Shown: positions 35,101 through 46,783 of the stretch, piece after piece
How positions within the stretch are numbered: position 1 is the first letter of the stretch
How the letters are laid out: every line of letters starts with the position of its first letter
Assembly: GCA_021307315.1 (NCBI GenBank)
Contig: JAJSPD010000019.1
Location: 1-64,000, forward strand
DNA from: Bisporella sp. PMI_857
Lineage: Eukaryota; Ascomycota; Leotiomycetes; Helotiales; Helotiaceae
Direction of reading: 5' to 3'
Length of the DNA: 64,000 nt
The notes under the pieces: model-generated
What the model saw: the letters and a program-made list of their open reading frames with translations, nothing else
Database searches by the model: none
What the model was told of the DNA's origin: nothing
Made by a program: the position numbers and the translations under genes

Positions 35101-35423
35101 GGGGGCCTTGATTTCCGATATCTGAGTGAGACAGTCGTATCTTGTCAGGTACCAAAAAAAAAGCCATCCCCGAGCTGATGATCCCGGCGTTTTGTGTTAC
35201 CTCGATACACATCGCCTTTCTCGATGCACATGACCCCTTTTCTGAGAGAAAAATGATACGAGATGCGAGGATTCTTGCTTCTCATATCTCGAAGATGCAA
35301 CTATTCTCCCGGGAACGAGGAAGCTGTAAGAAAGATGACCTGTATTCGTTGCCAAAAATGTGCAAGCCACCTCCCATCTCTACCAAGTTCAATACCTGCT
35401 ACCATCCTTTCCTTATTCCGTGC
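32148..35423. other. Intergenic, 3.3 kb without a supported gene
   Basis: It holds the leader of the minus gene starting at 32147 and the 3' UTR of the ABC transporter gene ending at 35424. Many G-, C- and A-homopolymer runs are present (for example G-runs near 32525, 33426 and 34060; A-run near 34915). Short frames on both strands overlap and show no domain. Confidence 0.45.
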
Positions 35424-38400
35424 TCATACCCCATCCCCAATCTCCCTCGTATACCCATCATAAAGCCTCTTGAACGCGCCATTCCTCCCCAACAACTCCC
35501 CGGGGCGTCCCTGCTCCACCATGACCCCCTGATCCAGAACCACTATGCGATCGAAATCCATAATCGTCTCCAACCGATGCGCGACGGCGATGATCGTGCG
35601 ATCCTTGAACATCTCCCTGATAATCTTCTGCATCGTGCGATCCGTCTTAATATCCACGCTGCAACACAGCATCAGCATCATCATTCTGTCACTATGATGA
35701 ACAGAGGGGAAAAAGGAGGAGGGAGATAAACCTACTTGCTGGTGAACTCGTCGAGTATCAACACCTTGCTCGGGTTCAGCATAGCTCTAGCAAGGCAGAA
35801 GAGCTGGCGCTCGCCGTGGCTGAACGAGGAATCCGCATCGAACACCGTATCCAGACCCCCGAGAGCGAGGATCTTGTTCCAGAGCCCGACTTTGGTGAGG
35901 ACGGCTTCGAGGGGCGCGTCTGCTTCCGAGGTGGACGCTGCAGTGGCGAGGTTGTCCCTGATGCTGCCGTGGAGGAAGAAGGATTCTTGGGAGAGGGCGT
36001 TGAGGCTTGCGCGGACTTGGTTGACGGGGATGCTAGAGATGTCAAGCCCATCGATCAGGACCTGGCCGGAAGTGACCTCCATGAGTCGAAGTAGGACGCT
36101 GAGAAGTGAGCTTTTGCCACTAGGACGGGTTAGTCGATTTTAGTAGGATGGAAGGGAGGATATATACCTTCCGCTCCGGCCACATATCCCGATATGCTCA
36201 CCAGCAGCAATCGATATGCTGATATCACGAAGCACTGCATTAGATCCCGGGCTGTGACTTGCAGAGAGATTCAGGATATTGATTCGACCAGAATGCAGCC
36301 AATTCTCAGGGGCTTTCCCAGGATTTGTGGAATCCTCAAAGGGCGTGTCTTGCGAGAATGATTTGATCCTAGAAATAGATCCGATAGATGTCTCTAGTAA
36401 AGTCCAGAACATTACAAGATGATTGAGGGCAAGGCTGAGAGCCATCTAGGTACTTTGTATTAGAGGACCTGTAGAGAGGTTAACGAGGGTAATGATACTT
36501 ACAACATTGACCAATGCAAGACCCAAGAGACCAGGATTGATAGAACCTCTCATTTCGACAGCCATGATCGCCAAGATGACAGCAAGAACAGCAACCACGA
36601 GTTCAAGCACCATGGTTAGCCATCGTTGGATTGTGGCTAGGAGGAAGAATGGGCGCTGGGAGGCATCAAGCAAGACGTGATTTTGGCGCGCAAATTCTTC
36701 TTCCCACCCAAACCCACGGATGGTTGCAAGGCCAGCCAAGCTCTCGATGAAATGAGTGTACAGCGGTGATTTCGTCTCCAAGTCGAGGAATCGGATCTGC
36801 CTTGAGGTGCGAAGATAAAATTTCTGGATCATCCAGAAAGCAGCCAGCATGAATGGGAACACGGGGAGAATGTACGCCGACACTATGGCAATGAGAACGA
36901 GCTTATAAAGGCAATTGTAAATATCTGTTCTGGTTAGTGCTTCTCTGACACGATCTGGAGCTTACTAGTTACATTCAACAAGGTCGATCAATGCGAATGG
37001 AAGCTCGTTGTCGACAAGCATGAGATCTTGACTAAAACGGTTGGTAATAAGACCAGTATCTGTATTGCTAAAGAAAGTCATCGTTGCTCTGTGTTTGATA
37101 ATTAGCTTAAATGTTAATCACATCATGCAACCTTGTAGGCCTTACCTCATCAAGGTACTGAGTTGAATGTTGTGTAACTTGATTGAGGATTCAGATAGTG
37201 GATATATGACGACATGCCTGCGAGATCCATATAAGCACAAGTTTTCCGTAGAGAATTACTCAAATACCATATCCAAAGAGCCGTGAGAGAAATTTCCCCG
37301 ATGAAGAACACGCTGTAAATTCCAAGATAGTATCTAATCTTGCCTTTGTCGCTGTCATTTGCCCAGGCATTCAACCAGAGACCTACGCCACTGAGGTTAG
37401 CAAAACATAGTCCTTGATATGTGAACTATCAAGGGCTGCGTACTCTGAGCAGGAGTAAATCCCATACAAATTGCACCAAGAAAGGCGAAAAGTAGCGTAT
37501 GTTTCAAGCTCATCGTCCTCAGGTAATATTTGTAAATTTTGGAGTCACCCGTTTGCCTGGTAGAGTCAGGTGCCACAAGGTCAACGTCAGTAAGTGGTGG
37601 GTAGAAGGTTGGCACGAAGTCTTTAGACTGATGTTTTGGATTGACTTTCTCAGAAGGTCCATGTCCAGAGGAAGTGGCAATATCACGCATGGATATCAGC
37701 TCCGTCGGAAATCCCGAATAACTTCCCTGGTAAAGGACATCTCGGTCTCCTCCTAGAAGGACCACCATGTCCGCTGAGGGAAGGAGATGTACGGCGTGGG
37801 TAACTAGAATGACTGTCTGCGATTCTCTTCTTAGGATTCCGTTGCTCCCAAGTAGACTTTGGAAAATGATTGCTTCTGTAACAGGGTCGAGCCCACTGAA
37901 GATATCATCAAGAAGTACAATGGGCTTCCGAGAGTATACGGCCCTTGCTAGTGCCTAAAGTTCATCAGCAGAGTATTTATTTTTGTGGCCAGGCTCAGTG
38001 ACACCTACAATGCGCTGTTTCTGACCGCCACTCAAAGTCATCCCTTTAGAACCAACCAGAGTTCGATCTCCTGATGCGTACCCAGAGAGGTCTTCAACCA
38101 GTGCACAAGCTCTCACTACTTCTCCATACCACGCACCGTCAAATGGAGATGTGCCCAGTATATTTTGCTGAATCGACTTGTTGATAAGCCATGGCGTTTG
38201 AGCGCAGAACGCCATCGAATTAGGTGAAACGACACTCATGAATCCTTTATGGGTGATGGTTTCTCCTAGCAGGGCCTGTATCAAGGTTGACTTTCCGCTT
38301 CCAACCCTGTAGCAATAATTAGCAACCATAGTTACTACAAGAATTCAACTCACGGTCCAATAATAGTGGTGAAACTACCCCGAGGAATCTCTAAGCTGAC

Positions 38401-40423
38401 TCCTTGCAGAATCACTTGTTCTGAGGTCCAACCTATACTCAAATCTTTCATATTGATGACTATGTCATATGACACCAGATTCTGAAGCTCGTAATCATTG
38501 GTAGACTCGGAAGCTATGGAGCCTACATTTCCAACCAAACGATTATCCCTTTTGGTTTCTGCGAGGAGGAAAGTCTCAACTCGATGGATGCATGCAAATG
38601 CACTGGCGATTCGAGGCATTTGCCTGAGGAGAATCTCCAATCGCTCCATAAAGATGTTAAGGATGGCCAGAGAAGTGAATAGAATAGTAATGTTAAGACC
38701 TCCAGAGGTTGAGGATCTGAGAAGTGTGACAATCCCAAAACACGTGTATGTTACCCATCTTGTTCCACTCAAGCTCAATGTTTGTAACACAGTGAAGACT
38801 GCAATAAAAATACGAGATGTCTTCGCTCGCTGTACTTCGTCATGTCTCAACCTGGCGATTTTTGATGTCACATTTTCCACCAGGCCGAGGATCTTGACAC
38901 CTTTCATAGCCGAGATCACCGAAGCAGTAAAGCCAACCCTCTTTTCAGTCGCTTCTAGCCAAAGACTCTGTGCCCGCATATACGGTGTAGATGCTATACC
39001 ATTAAAGGATGACAACGTCAAAGAGAATATGAGAGGGGCCAAAAACCTAGAAATGTTAGTACTATTGGACTAGAACTGAAAGCATGCTTGTCTCACGCCA
39101 AACCCAGCTGCCTGTATAGAAGCCCTAAGGCTATGGTGGCCATTACTGCGTTTGAAGCAGCCTCATGCACAAGTCCAAACCCTCTTACTATGTGCTCAAC
39201 GTCTGCACTCATTAGTGTCAAGCTTTCTCCACTTGCAGCCGCTTTTAGGTCAAGACGTAAGGATTGGTCGTATATGATACTGACCAGACAACCTCGAAGC
39301 ATTGTCATAAATCTGTCTAATTGGTGCGTGTAAAAGGCATTACAAACGGACCTGCCGACGTAGACAACAGCATATCCAGCAACGATTAAGTAGCCAAGCT
39401 CCTTATTATCATCTGACGATATGAAGTTGAGGAGAGCTGTCACTAGGAACGGTTGCGTGAAGGTGAGTAACATTACGAGTATATTGGGAATTACAGGTGC
39501 GAGGAACAGCCTTTGCAAGCAGATTACAGTAGTCTTTCCCAACCGATGACTTGAGGCATTCGACATCGTCCAAGTTCGCTTGAATCTGGTGAGGGTTGTG
39601 TCCGAGGATAATTCCGAGTCCATGTGAAATAAATCGTTCAGTGTGAGGACTTTGCGATATCCTATCAACAGTCAGCCTGAAATTAGAAGGATGGGTCGCA
39701 TTATGGAGGGAGGGTGACCTTGCAAAAACAAAGAATTCAACCACCAAAAGGTGCTTCGGTTGAATATCCCACTAATTTCTTGAGGTGGACGATTCGAATC
39801 AAGTGCAGATAGATAATGCTTTTTACTCTGCGCTTCCAAAAGCAATAAGCTTCCCTTGATTGCCATGTCCGCTGCAGAAAGGGCTGCAATCAACGTGTCG
39901 AACTTCAACTTTACCAAGGTTCGCATTCGAACAAAATCTAGTCCCAAGGAGAACAGAAGATACAAATTGAGTAACGAACTGGGTCGAATTGAGCGGACAT
40001 GCTCAGATCTTGAGAGCACTACAATCGCAATAGCTTCTATCATTGAAATGCTGGCGGCTGCGATTGAAACTTGTGTTTTAATGGGAGGGCGAATACTCCA
40101 CAGCAATAGAAGGATAAAACGCAAAGCTAAGAGGACAGCTAGATGTTGCTACGATGACTACATTAGGTCTATTTGAATTGAGGGCATTAATTGAAACTCA
40201 CTGATTTGGTTCTATAGAATGAATTATTCAGAACAACCTTACTTGCCTTCGCAAGACTGAGGAAGCGAGCAATGGATGCGATAATCATCAGCGACCCTGG
40301 GAGCAGGGCTAAAATGCTCTCTTCGAATACAAGAGTGAGATCGAGTCCATCGCGGCATGACGGGGAGGTCTGCGGACCAAAGCTGTAATCCTCCAGGCAT
40401 GGAGTGAAGTCTGTCCTATTCAT
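35424..40423 (-). CDS. ABCC-type full-length ABC transporter (multidrug-resistance-associated family)
   Basis: An ATP-driven exporter of organic anions or toxic compounds. Thirteen exons: 40423-40202, 40148-39719, 39661-39097, 39046-38354, 38306-38009, 37954-37444, 37382-37268, 37217-37146, 37088-36973, 36924-36503, 36445-36168, 36119-35736 and 35658-35424. They give 1446 residues, usual for fungal ABCC proteins. An N-terminal hydrophobic TMD0 (about 1-190) precedes TMD1 (about 240-570). NBD1 has Walker A GPVGSGKST near 637, LSGGQKQR near 730 and Walker B VLLDDIFSGLD, where Asp replaces the catalytic Glu, as is common in this class. TMD2 contains FFSNTDTGLITNRFSQDL. NBD2 has GRSGSGKSS near 1240, a divergent signature FSHGERQ near 1340, Walker B LILDEFTSNVD and the H-loop VAHRLET. 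So NBD2 should hold the active Glu but an altered signature. The substrate is unknown; no biosynthetic cluster adjoins. Confidence 0.93.
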
Positions 40424-40694
40424 GGTCGCAACATTAAACTTGCCGTAGATAGGATCTAAGTTGGTGGGACTTCGATAATGGTGTCTGGCAATGGCAATGG
40501 CAATCTTTTGCCAGTTGTGGGATCACAATCTAGAGCGGAAGCCATAATTGATATAAAGAGGCTCCAGAGGATGCGGTGAGAACATTTACGGAATAGACTG
40601 TGGATGAACTCCGTACAGTACAGTACAGTACTGTACTGTAGGCAGAGGATCTGATAAGATGACTCGTCAATCAGATAAGATTAGATTGATCAAA
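40424..40694. promoter_or_regulatory. ABC transporter promoter region
   Basis: The immediate upstream region of the transporter. It contains the TACAG-repeat palindrome at 40616-40640, about 195-215 bp before the start codon. Confidence 0.4.
40616..40640. repeat. Perfect palindrome of TACAG units
   Basis: The sequence has TACAGTACAG followed by its reverse complement CTGTACTGTA around a central GTAC. The core of at least 20 bases is perfectly self-complementary, so it could form a hairpin or bind a dimeric factor. Its place in the transporter promoter makes a regulatory role possible but unproven. Confidence 0.7.
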
Positions 40695-41380
40695 AAAGGA
40701 AGGCTCCGGCTTAAATCTCCACAGCACTTACCTAAATCTACACGCCAAGCCCGGCGCCGGCGCACCAGCCTTACATCGCTTTACCTACAAATTAGTATGG
40801 CAACGAATGCATGGTCTATGTCAATTGCCCAACAAGCCTTATGTAATTCAAGTCAAAAAAAGAAACTATTCCTAATTTAATGTGTCAATTTCAATACAGT
40901 TCTGCATCGCATTCTCGTTTTGCATTAAGCGATCAGCAATTATTGCAAAGTCTACTATAGAATCTGTTTGATATATAAATGCAATGCTACTTCTATAAGC
41001 TTTCTTTCGCACAGTTTTAAGCCTGTACGTGTTTACATGGCTATCCTATATCCTGGTCATTTCTATAAAAGTCGTAAATAAGCCAGTTTGTACTACGAAA
41101 AGCTGCTTTTGACGTGCTGGTCGTAAGTCGAAAGCTGCAAGCGCTGAACTACTTAAGAGTTCAAAAGCAAAAAGTAGTCGTTTCGTGCTGCCAAGTGCCC
41201 TTTTTGGCCTACTTTTGCCACGAATTGCAAGAGGTTCAAGTACTTGTCTGTTTTGGTCCTGGTCTTGGTCTTGGTCCTGATCCTGATCCTGACCTTGGCC
41301 GATCGTATGGTAAGGCGATGTAAGGCTGGGGCGCCGGTGCCGGGCTTGGCGTGTAGATTTAAGCGGAGCCAAAAGGAAAT
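40695..41380. mobile_element. Inverted-repeat element, about 690 bp, non-coding
   Basis: A 52-bp arm at 40734-40785 is almost identical to the reverse complement of 41309-41360; both contain CTACACGCCAAGCCCGG. Outside the arms a second short match (GGCTCCGCTT-like, 40702-40712 and 41361-41370) is separated from the inner arm on the left by about 20 extra bases. The inside has no open coding gene but includes a hexanucleotide repeat. The layout fits a MITE-like or decayed transposon end pair. It sits in a GC-rich patch unlike the AT-rich foldback element near 5.6 kb. Confidence 0.65.
41255..41297. repeat. Hexanucleotide repeat (GGTCTT/GGTCCT/GATCCT variants)
   Basis: About seven imperfect 6-bp units, giving an Asp-Gln repeat in one minus-strand frame. 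It lies inside the inverted-repeat element and is unlikely to be translated. Confidence 0.8.
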
Positions 41381-42116
41381 GAGGACCAGGGCCCCGTAAG
41401 CCGCTTAGACTACCATCCACGATTCCCTCCAGTAACGCGGTTAAGTTCGTAAGCCGGAATTTTCGGCTCTTGTACTTGCATTAAACGGTTAGACAACTGG
41501 GCAAACAAGAGTGAGAAGAGGCGGGCCTACAGTGCCGCACGAGTTAGTCATAGTGTAAGCTCAATGAAGCACTCCAAAGGTACCAGTCAAATTGTCATCG
41601 CTCACAATTGCGCACTACAACGTTGTATATGCGTGATCTCCGGTCATGGGGATGTTGGATACTCAAGTGATTGTTCGCTCATGATCTGTAGTAGGGAGAT
41701 TATCTCATGCGTCACAAAATTTTGATCAGGACTACGTACACGCTAACACCAAACACTGGAAGTTGCCTTGTAAACAATGTATGCACTCACAAAATGCTAT
41801 CTATCCGTATAACCAGTTTGAGGAGGTGGTAAAATCTACCGCCCTTCAGCCTACCTCAACCCCTCTGTGAATGGACCTGAATCTTGACACACCCACAATA
41901 TCAATAATCGCTCCTTGAATGCCATTTGGAGATTTTTTTAAGGTTTATACTACTATTATATAGAGCTGGTATTGAAAACTTTTACAGTATCACAAGGATT
42001 TGTCATTCTCCCAGCGATCAAGAGTATATAGTCCTGAGATATTGTCCACTGACAATATGATAGACTTTGCAATTTATTAGCACTTGTTGAATTAAAGAGA
42101 AGGAGAACACAAAATA
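41381..42116. other. Intergenic, no gene seen
   Basis: Sequence between the inverted-repeat element and the 3' end of the WD40 gene. No supported feature. Confidence 0.5.
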
Positions 42117-43790
42117 TTAACCGACAATCGAAGAAGCATCCAAAATCTCCAGCGTTGGCTTTCCCTTTTTCATCAATATCAAAACAGTTTTTCCAACACC
42201 CTCCAAAGTGGCAATTGACCAAACTTTAACAACCGGCATTCCAAGTTCCAAAACATTAGTCTCAGTTCCATCGATTCGACAAGCTTTCATCCTATTTTCA
42301 AGCCCACAGACATTCTCTTCTCCTCCACCGTCTTTACCAGCACTGATTAGCCAGGGGCCTAACAGGCATCTAGAAGTTACAGCGTGATCGTATAGCCTTA
42401 TGCCTCGTTCGAAGGTGTATAGTTCCTTTGAAGCAGATACTAACCAGACTTTTGCGAAACCGTCTGCTCCCGTGCTGATAAGGCGATTTTGATATACCAG
42501 GAGACCGTTGACTACTTTTTCATGCGCCTCAATTGCGGCGATTTCGGTTCTAAGCCCGTTAATATCTGCATCTGTTTGGGCAGAATGACAGGCCTCTCTC
42601 AAACTGCCTTTTTATTCAGAACAACGAGGCTTACCCATCTTCCAGCTTCAGAACTTTTATTACACCATTTCTCCTCCCCACAATAACTACTCCTTCGCCA
42701 ATGGTGAAAGAGTACACTTCTCCATCTTGTTTTACTTTCCACACGTTCTTTCTACTACTCAAGTCCCAAGCAGAGATTGTACCTTCCCAAGCTGCAGAAA
42801 CGAACCTATTTCCATTGTCGTAGGATTGCATGCGGAATACAGTCTTGCAATGGCCCCCGAGAAATTCTTGCGAGTAGGAGTCTGAGCCAATGATCCACCT
42901 TCTAATTGTACCATCTGCTGCGGCAGCTAGAATAGATGGTGGATTAGAACTAGGTGATATGACGTGAAGGGAGTTTATTTTGGAAGGATCAAGATTGGAT
43001 GGGCGTATAGTGTGAAGATTGGTGCTGTATGCTGATCAGCTTTCTGCTTGACATAATGTTTGAGATCCAGTTTGAGAAATCACCCATTTACTAGATCGTC
43101 TGAGAAGCATAGATAGCTTGCATTAATCAAATTCTGTAGTACAAATCCTTGCCCCTATTTTGGAAAGCGATATATCTAAGGTAACAAAGCAACAGATACA
43201 AGTATATCCAAAAGAAAGACGACACTATCTCACCCTTCAAGAATATGCCAGGCCCTTAACGCTCCATCCGCACTCCCAACGATTACTTTATCGTCGACAA
43301 TAGCATGTGCCAAAACGACCTTGCCACACGGATCTTGAAAGCTAAGCTTATGTGATCCATCCATCAACGAATAGACATGAACGGAAGTATCGCTTAATGC
43401 CACAGAGGCATAAGCATCACTCCATGCTAGGCGCCTCACGGCAACGGTTCTATCATTGATGCAAGGGATCGGACTTGAAATCAAAATCCTCATCGTTCTC
43501 TGGTTTGCAGTCAGAGGAGCCAGCCTTCCAAGACCTATTGAACGCTCAACAGTTGAAAGGGTTGAAAAAGAAGCTCCTAACGAATCAGCTGTTTCTAAAA
43601 TATTCAGAAGATTACTCTTTTTACAATCATCACATTCGGGAAGCGAAAATGCAGTCACGAGATGTGTTGGATTGTGAGGTACGCATTCTTGGCTGGTTGG
43701 TGAATGTGTGGCTCACCGCCAATAAAAAGGAACCGGCAAGGGTAAGTGAGGTTTACATATTTACGTGCAAGTGTGCCAGCGAAACAACAT
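42117..43790 (-). CDS. WD40-repeat protein
   Basis: A beta-propeller scaffold protein of unknown role. The best model has exons 43790-43765, 43692-43234, 43024-42635 and 42597-42117, giving 451 residues. WD-like blades are visible: VIVGSADGALRAWHILEG, ILAAAADGTIRRWIIGS, RFVSAAWEGTISAWDLSS, VIVGRRNGVIKVLKLEDG and RLISTGADGFAKVWLVSA, each with the Gly-His-like to Trp-Asp-like spacing. The blade sequences are divergent, with few canonical WD dipeptides. Two points are uncertain: the 26-nt first exon, chosen because the next exon is open with no ATG; and the last intron, which would be only 37 nt (42598-42634), near the lower limit for fungi. The long 209-nt intron after the first large exon is joined in phase. 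If the last intron is not real, the gene is broken by a stop there. Confidence 0.65.
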
Positions 43791-44069
43791 GATAGTTGAA
43801 AATTGGACTGTTGGGTTGAAGTATTAGAAAGGCAACTGTTTTGACATTATCCTTCATGAGGAAAGCCCATACTTCCAAGCGCCTGCTGCCACCATATATG
43901 CGCACAGTCGTGTGCAATTTTGCAGGCCTTATGTTTTGTCGCTCTTGCTTTACGCACACCAAAAGAGGTCTGACTGTGTCATATTGGCTTCTTAATTGAT
44001 GTTTTGTGTCTAGTGTTTTTATGATGACTCTACTGGCTTCTTCCGTCCCTCCGTCCCAATAATCATCAC

Positions 44070-45950
44070 TTATATATTATTTCTCCAAGTCTCTATACCA
44101 ACTGTCTTATATTGTTGTGCAATCATATTGCAATAATCTATTTTGGGCTGGATAATCGATTTCGACTCTAGACTGGCTGCTTTGTCATTATATAGGCGTG
44201 CGTAGAATGTCCTAGCAGCCTCAAACGGAAATGTGATGACTATACGTCCTACCATGCCGACTTTATCTTCGAAAAAGAACCCGACAAACTGGGATATCCA
44301 GTCTGCAGCTTCGAGAGCCTGAATCGTCAGTTCCGAGATTTGCGGTACTGCAAAAGAAAAATTTGTCAGATTAACGTTACGTCCGAGGTCTTCAAGTTGA
44401 TTGAGCATGTCAATCATAAGCATGCAAAGATATATCTGGGTGCCTTCGTAGAATGCTAGAATGGAGCCGATCTCCAGACTTGGGAAATCATAGGCAAAAG
44501 GGAAGACACAATGGGTGCCAATCTGTTGAGCGAGACGCGGCCTGTAGAGCTGGATGTTATTGTCTCCTCTACGAAGGTTGTTTTCCCAAAGCCCAAGTTT
44601 TCTGCGTAGTTCTAGGGCTTCCTTTACCAAATCGATGAAAATTTTGTATTTCAATGTCATTTCTCTTCCATTATCGGGCTTAGCCTGGTCGAATTTTTGC
44701 ATAATAGGCGGGATTTTGAGACCTATATCGACAAGTGTCTGCATGTGGTTGTTGCTGCGAGGATCTGAAGCCCTCCAACTTGGATACATCCATCCATGGT
44801 CACTTAGGAATGACTTCTTACGATTAATAATTCCAACGCCAAGCTATTGTTTATCGTTTAGCATAAAGTTCCCTCGATGCATAATTATTTGACGGCGCAT
44901 CTACTCACTTCCATTGCTCTGTACTCCCAGAAAACCATCCGGCTTGGGCCTGAATCGAGGTTCTCAGCCCCACGTTGCTGCAAAAGGACTTGAAAGCCTT
45001 TTAAATGTTGCAGCATCATAGGAAGAGACCTGTTATACGCATTCTGCACATATTTTAGTGAGTATCTTCTGTCTCCTAAGGTTTGGTAAATTAACTTCAA
45101 ATATGGCACATGAAAGGCATGTAAATAAGTATGTTTCTGCTTGACGCTCGCTAAGCGATGCCACTCCCTTTTTTAAGCCAGCACGAAGGCCACCGAGTGC
45201 CCGCAAGTAGTAGTTGAAGCTCACGGCAGGTACATTCACTGTTTTACTATCGAGTTGGGCTATTGTGACGGCCAGAGCTAGCAAGGCATGGCGTAGCACG
45301 TCAATTCCGTCGTTTCTTGCAAGGTTGCATGCTTCAGTGACTGGCACGACATTCAGTATTCAGCATCCTCAGTTTGGTAGTCAGATGCGCCACAGGGTGT
45401 ACAACTTCTGCTCTAGGTATTTTGTATTCCACTTACTCCAAGCAGCACATAGTTCCTCTCCTCGGCCAATAGCCTGACTGACGGTGGGCGGTTTTATACG
45501 AGGCAGAAATCGATCTTGGAGTGTCCCCAAAAAGAGGGCAGTATATTGAGCGGAGGACAGAGGACCTGCAGAAGGGAATAGAAGTTGAGTAGGACTAGCC
45601 TGAGAGACTGGTTTCTGCAACCTAAATCCTGTATGTACAAGGCCTGTTCTCGACTTTGCTTGAGGCATAATTGCAGGGGTTTCTTGCAGTAATGTCTTCG
45701 TTTTTGGTAGCCCATCAAAATGCGAGAATTGAAGTTGACGATCGTATCCGGTGCAGATTAATCCGGCAGCCTGGCAGCGCTCACATAATGGTTTCGTTCC
45801 GTCGCACTGGTAACTTGTAAGTTTGGGACATTTACAAGCTTTTCGGAGCAACTGTTGGCGGCTTTCTTATAGACTAGCCCTTACTTTGACTTTTCGCTGC
45901 CGGCATATGTGGCATCTGATTGCGTATGGTCGGCCCCCAACCCGCACCAT
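44070..45950 (-). CDS. Zn2Cys6 fungal transcription factor
   Basis: A nuclear DNA-binding regulator. Exons 45950-45885, 45806-45437, 45340-45096, 45043-44909 and 44843-44070 give 529 residues. The zinc cluster starts at residue 13 (CHICRQRKVKCDGTKPLCER) with cysteines 13, 16, 23, 30, 33 and 40 in the C-X2-C-X6-C-X6-C-X2-C-X6-C pattern. The first intron falls between the third Lys and Cys of the cluster, a frequent position in this family; an ATG just inside the second exon would miss half the cluster, so the upstream start is right. The rest is a helical regulatory region with the usual middle motif LLALAVTIAQL and RALGGLRAGL. No Pro/Gln activation domain is obvious. It is divergent from the GCP4 gene with 833 bp between starts. 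Target genes cannot be inferred; the ABC transporter and WD40 genes are the nearest on the same strand. Confidence 0.9.
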
Positions 45951-46783
45951 GATCCCAAGACTATTGCTTCTTCTAGTTGCGAGTTGCTTGGAGCGATGAG
46001 GATAAAAAAGCGAAGATGCTACATGTATAAGACTGCAGTGAGAAACTACTAATATGATAAGAGCCTATCACCATATGGCATCAGTAGGTTCATCATTCTC
46101 TCCTAGGCTCTCAGGCTTTCTGCGCTCATCAAGAAGATGCCTTATAATGTTGAGGCAGAGTATTTATTCACCGTTAGGACTTCGCTCAAATGAGAGGCAA
46201 GCTTGGTCAGCTTAAGCTTACACTAACTTATAGCCTTTCCCATATTTCGTAAGCTCGCACCTGAATGCCTAAAGAGGAAAAGCCCAACCGAGTATCTTCC
46301 GCGTCAGAAGGTAACGGCAATTTCATATCTCACTGGTTTTGAATAACATTAAATTTATGGAGTTGGTAGTCTCGGCGCAAAAGGACTCAATTTGAATGTA
46401 TGCTGTGTATAAAGCTGGGGTTGAATGTGTTTGTTTAGGAAGTTTTAGTGGCTTAAGGGGTAGCTTTTTAAGCGAGCGTCCCAAGAGTCTGAGGCTGAAT
46501 CTCGGCGCGTTAACCCAAAGACTTGGATGTGTTGTGAAGCGCGTTCAACATCACGAACCGACTTACGATCCGCCTGATATTCTATATCTTTCAATTTCTT
46601 GAGGGCTATAGTATTTGTGTTACCTAAGTTATGTCAAGAATCAATGTGCAGGTTTGAATTGCTGGGAGTGTTCTTGTTGCTAGCACACAATATTGCCAAC
46701 AAGTTTAGGAAGAAGGGACCTCAGTAGGAGACCTTTTTTTATATGATGAAGCTTATATTCACATTTAATAGACCTCCCACATC
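45951..46783. promoter_or_regulatory. Divergent promoter region (regulator / GCP4)
   Basis: It must carry promoters and leaders for both divergent genes. No clear motif was assigned and no further gene is seen. Confidence 0.45.

Noticed and set aside
41046..41420. Minus frame with an Asp-Gln repeat, possibly a small protein
   Set aside because: The repeat is a hexanucleotide microsatellite within an inverted-repeat element; no other coding evidence.
35424..45950. ABC transporter, WD40 and zinc-cluster genes as a secondary-metabolite cluster
   Set aside because: No biosynthetic enzyme (PKS, NRPS, terpene synthase, P450) is present between or beside them.
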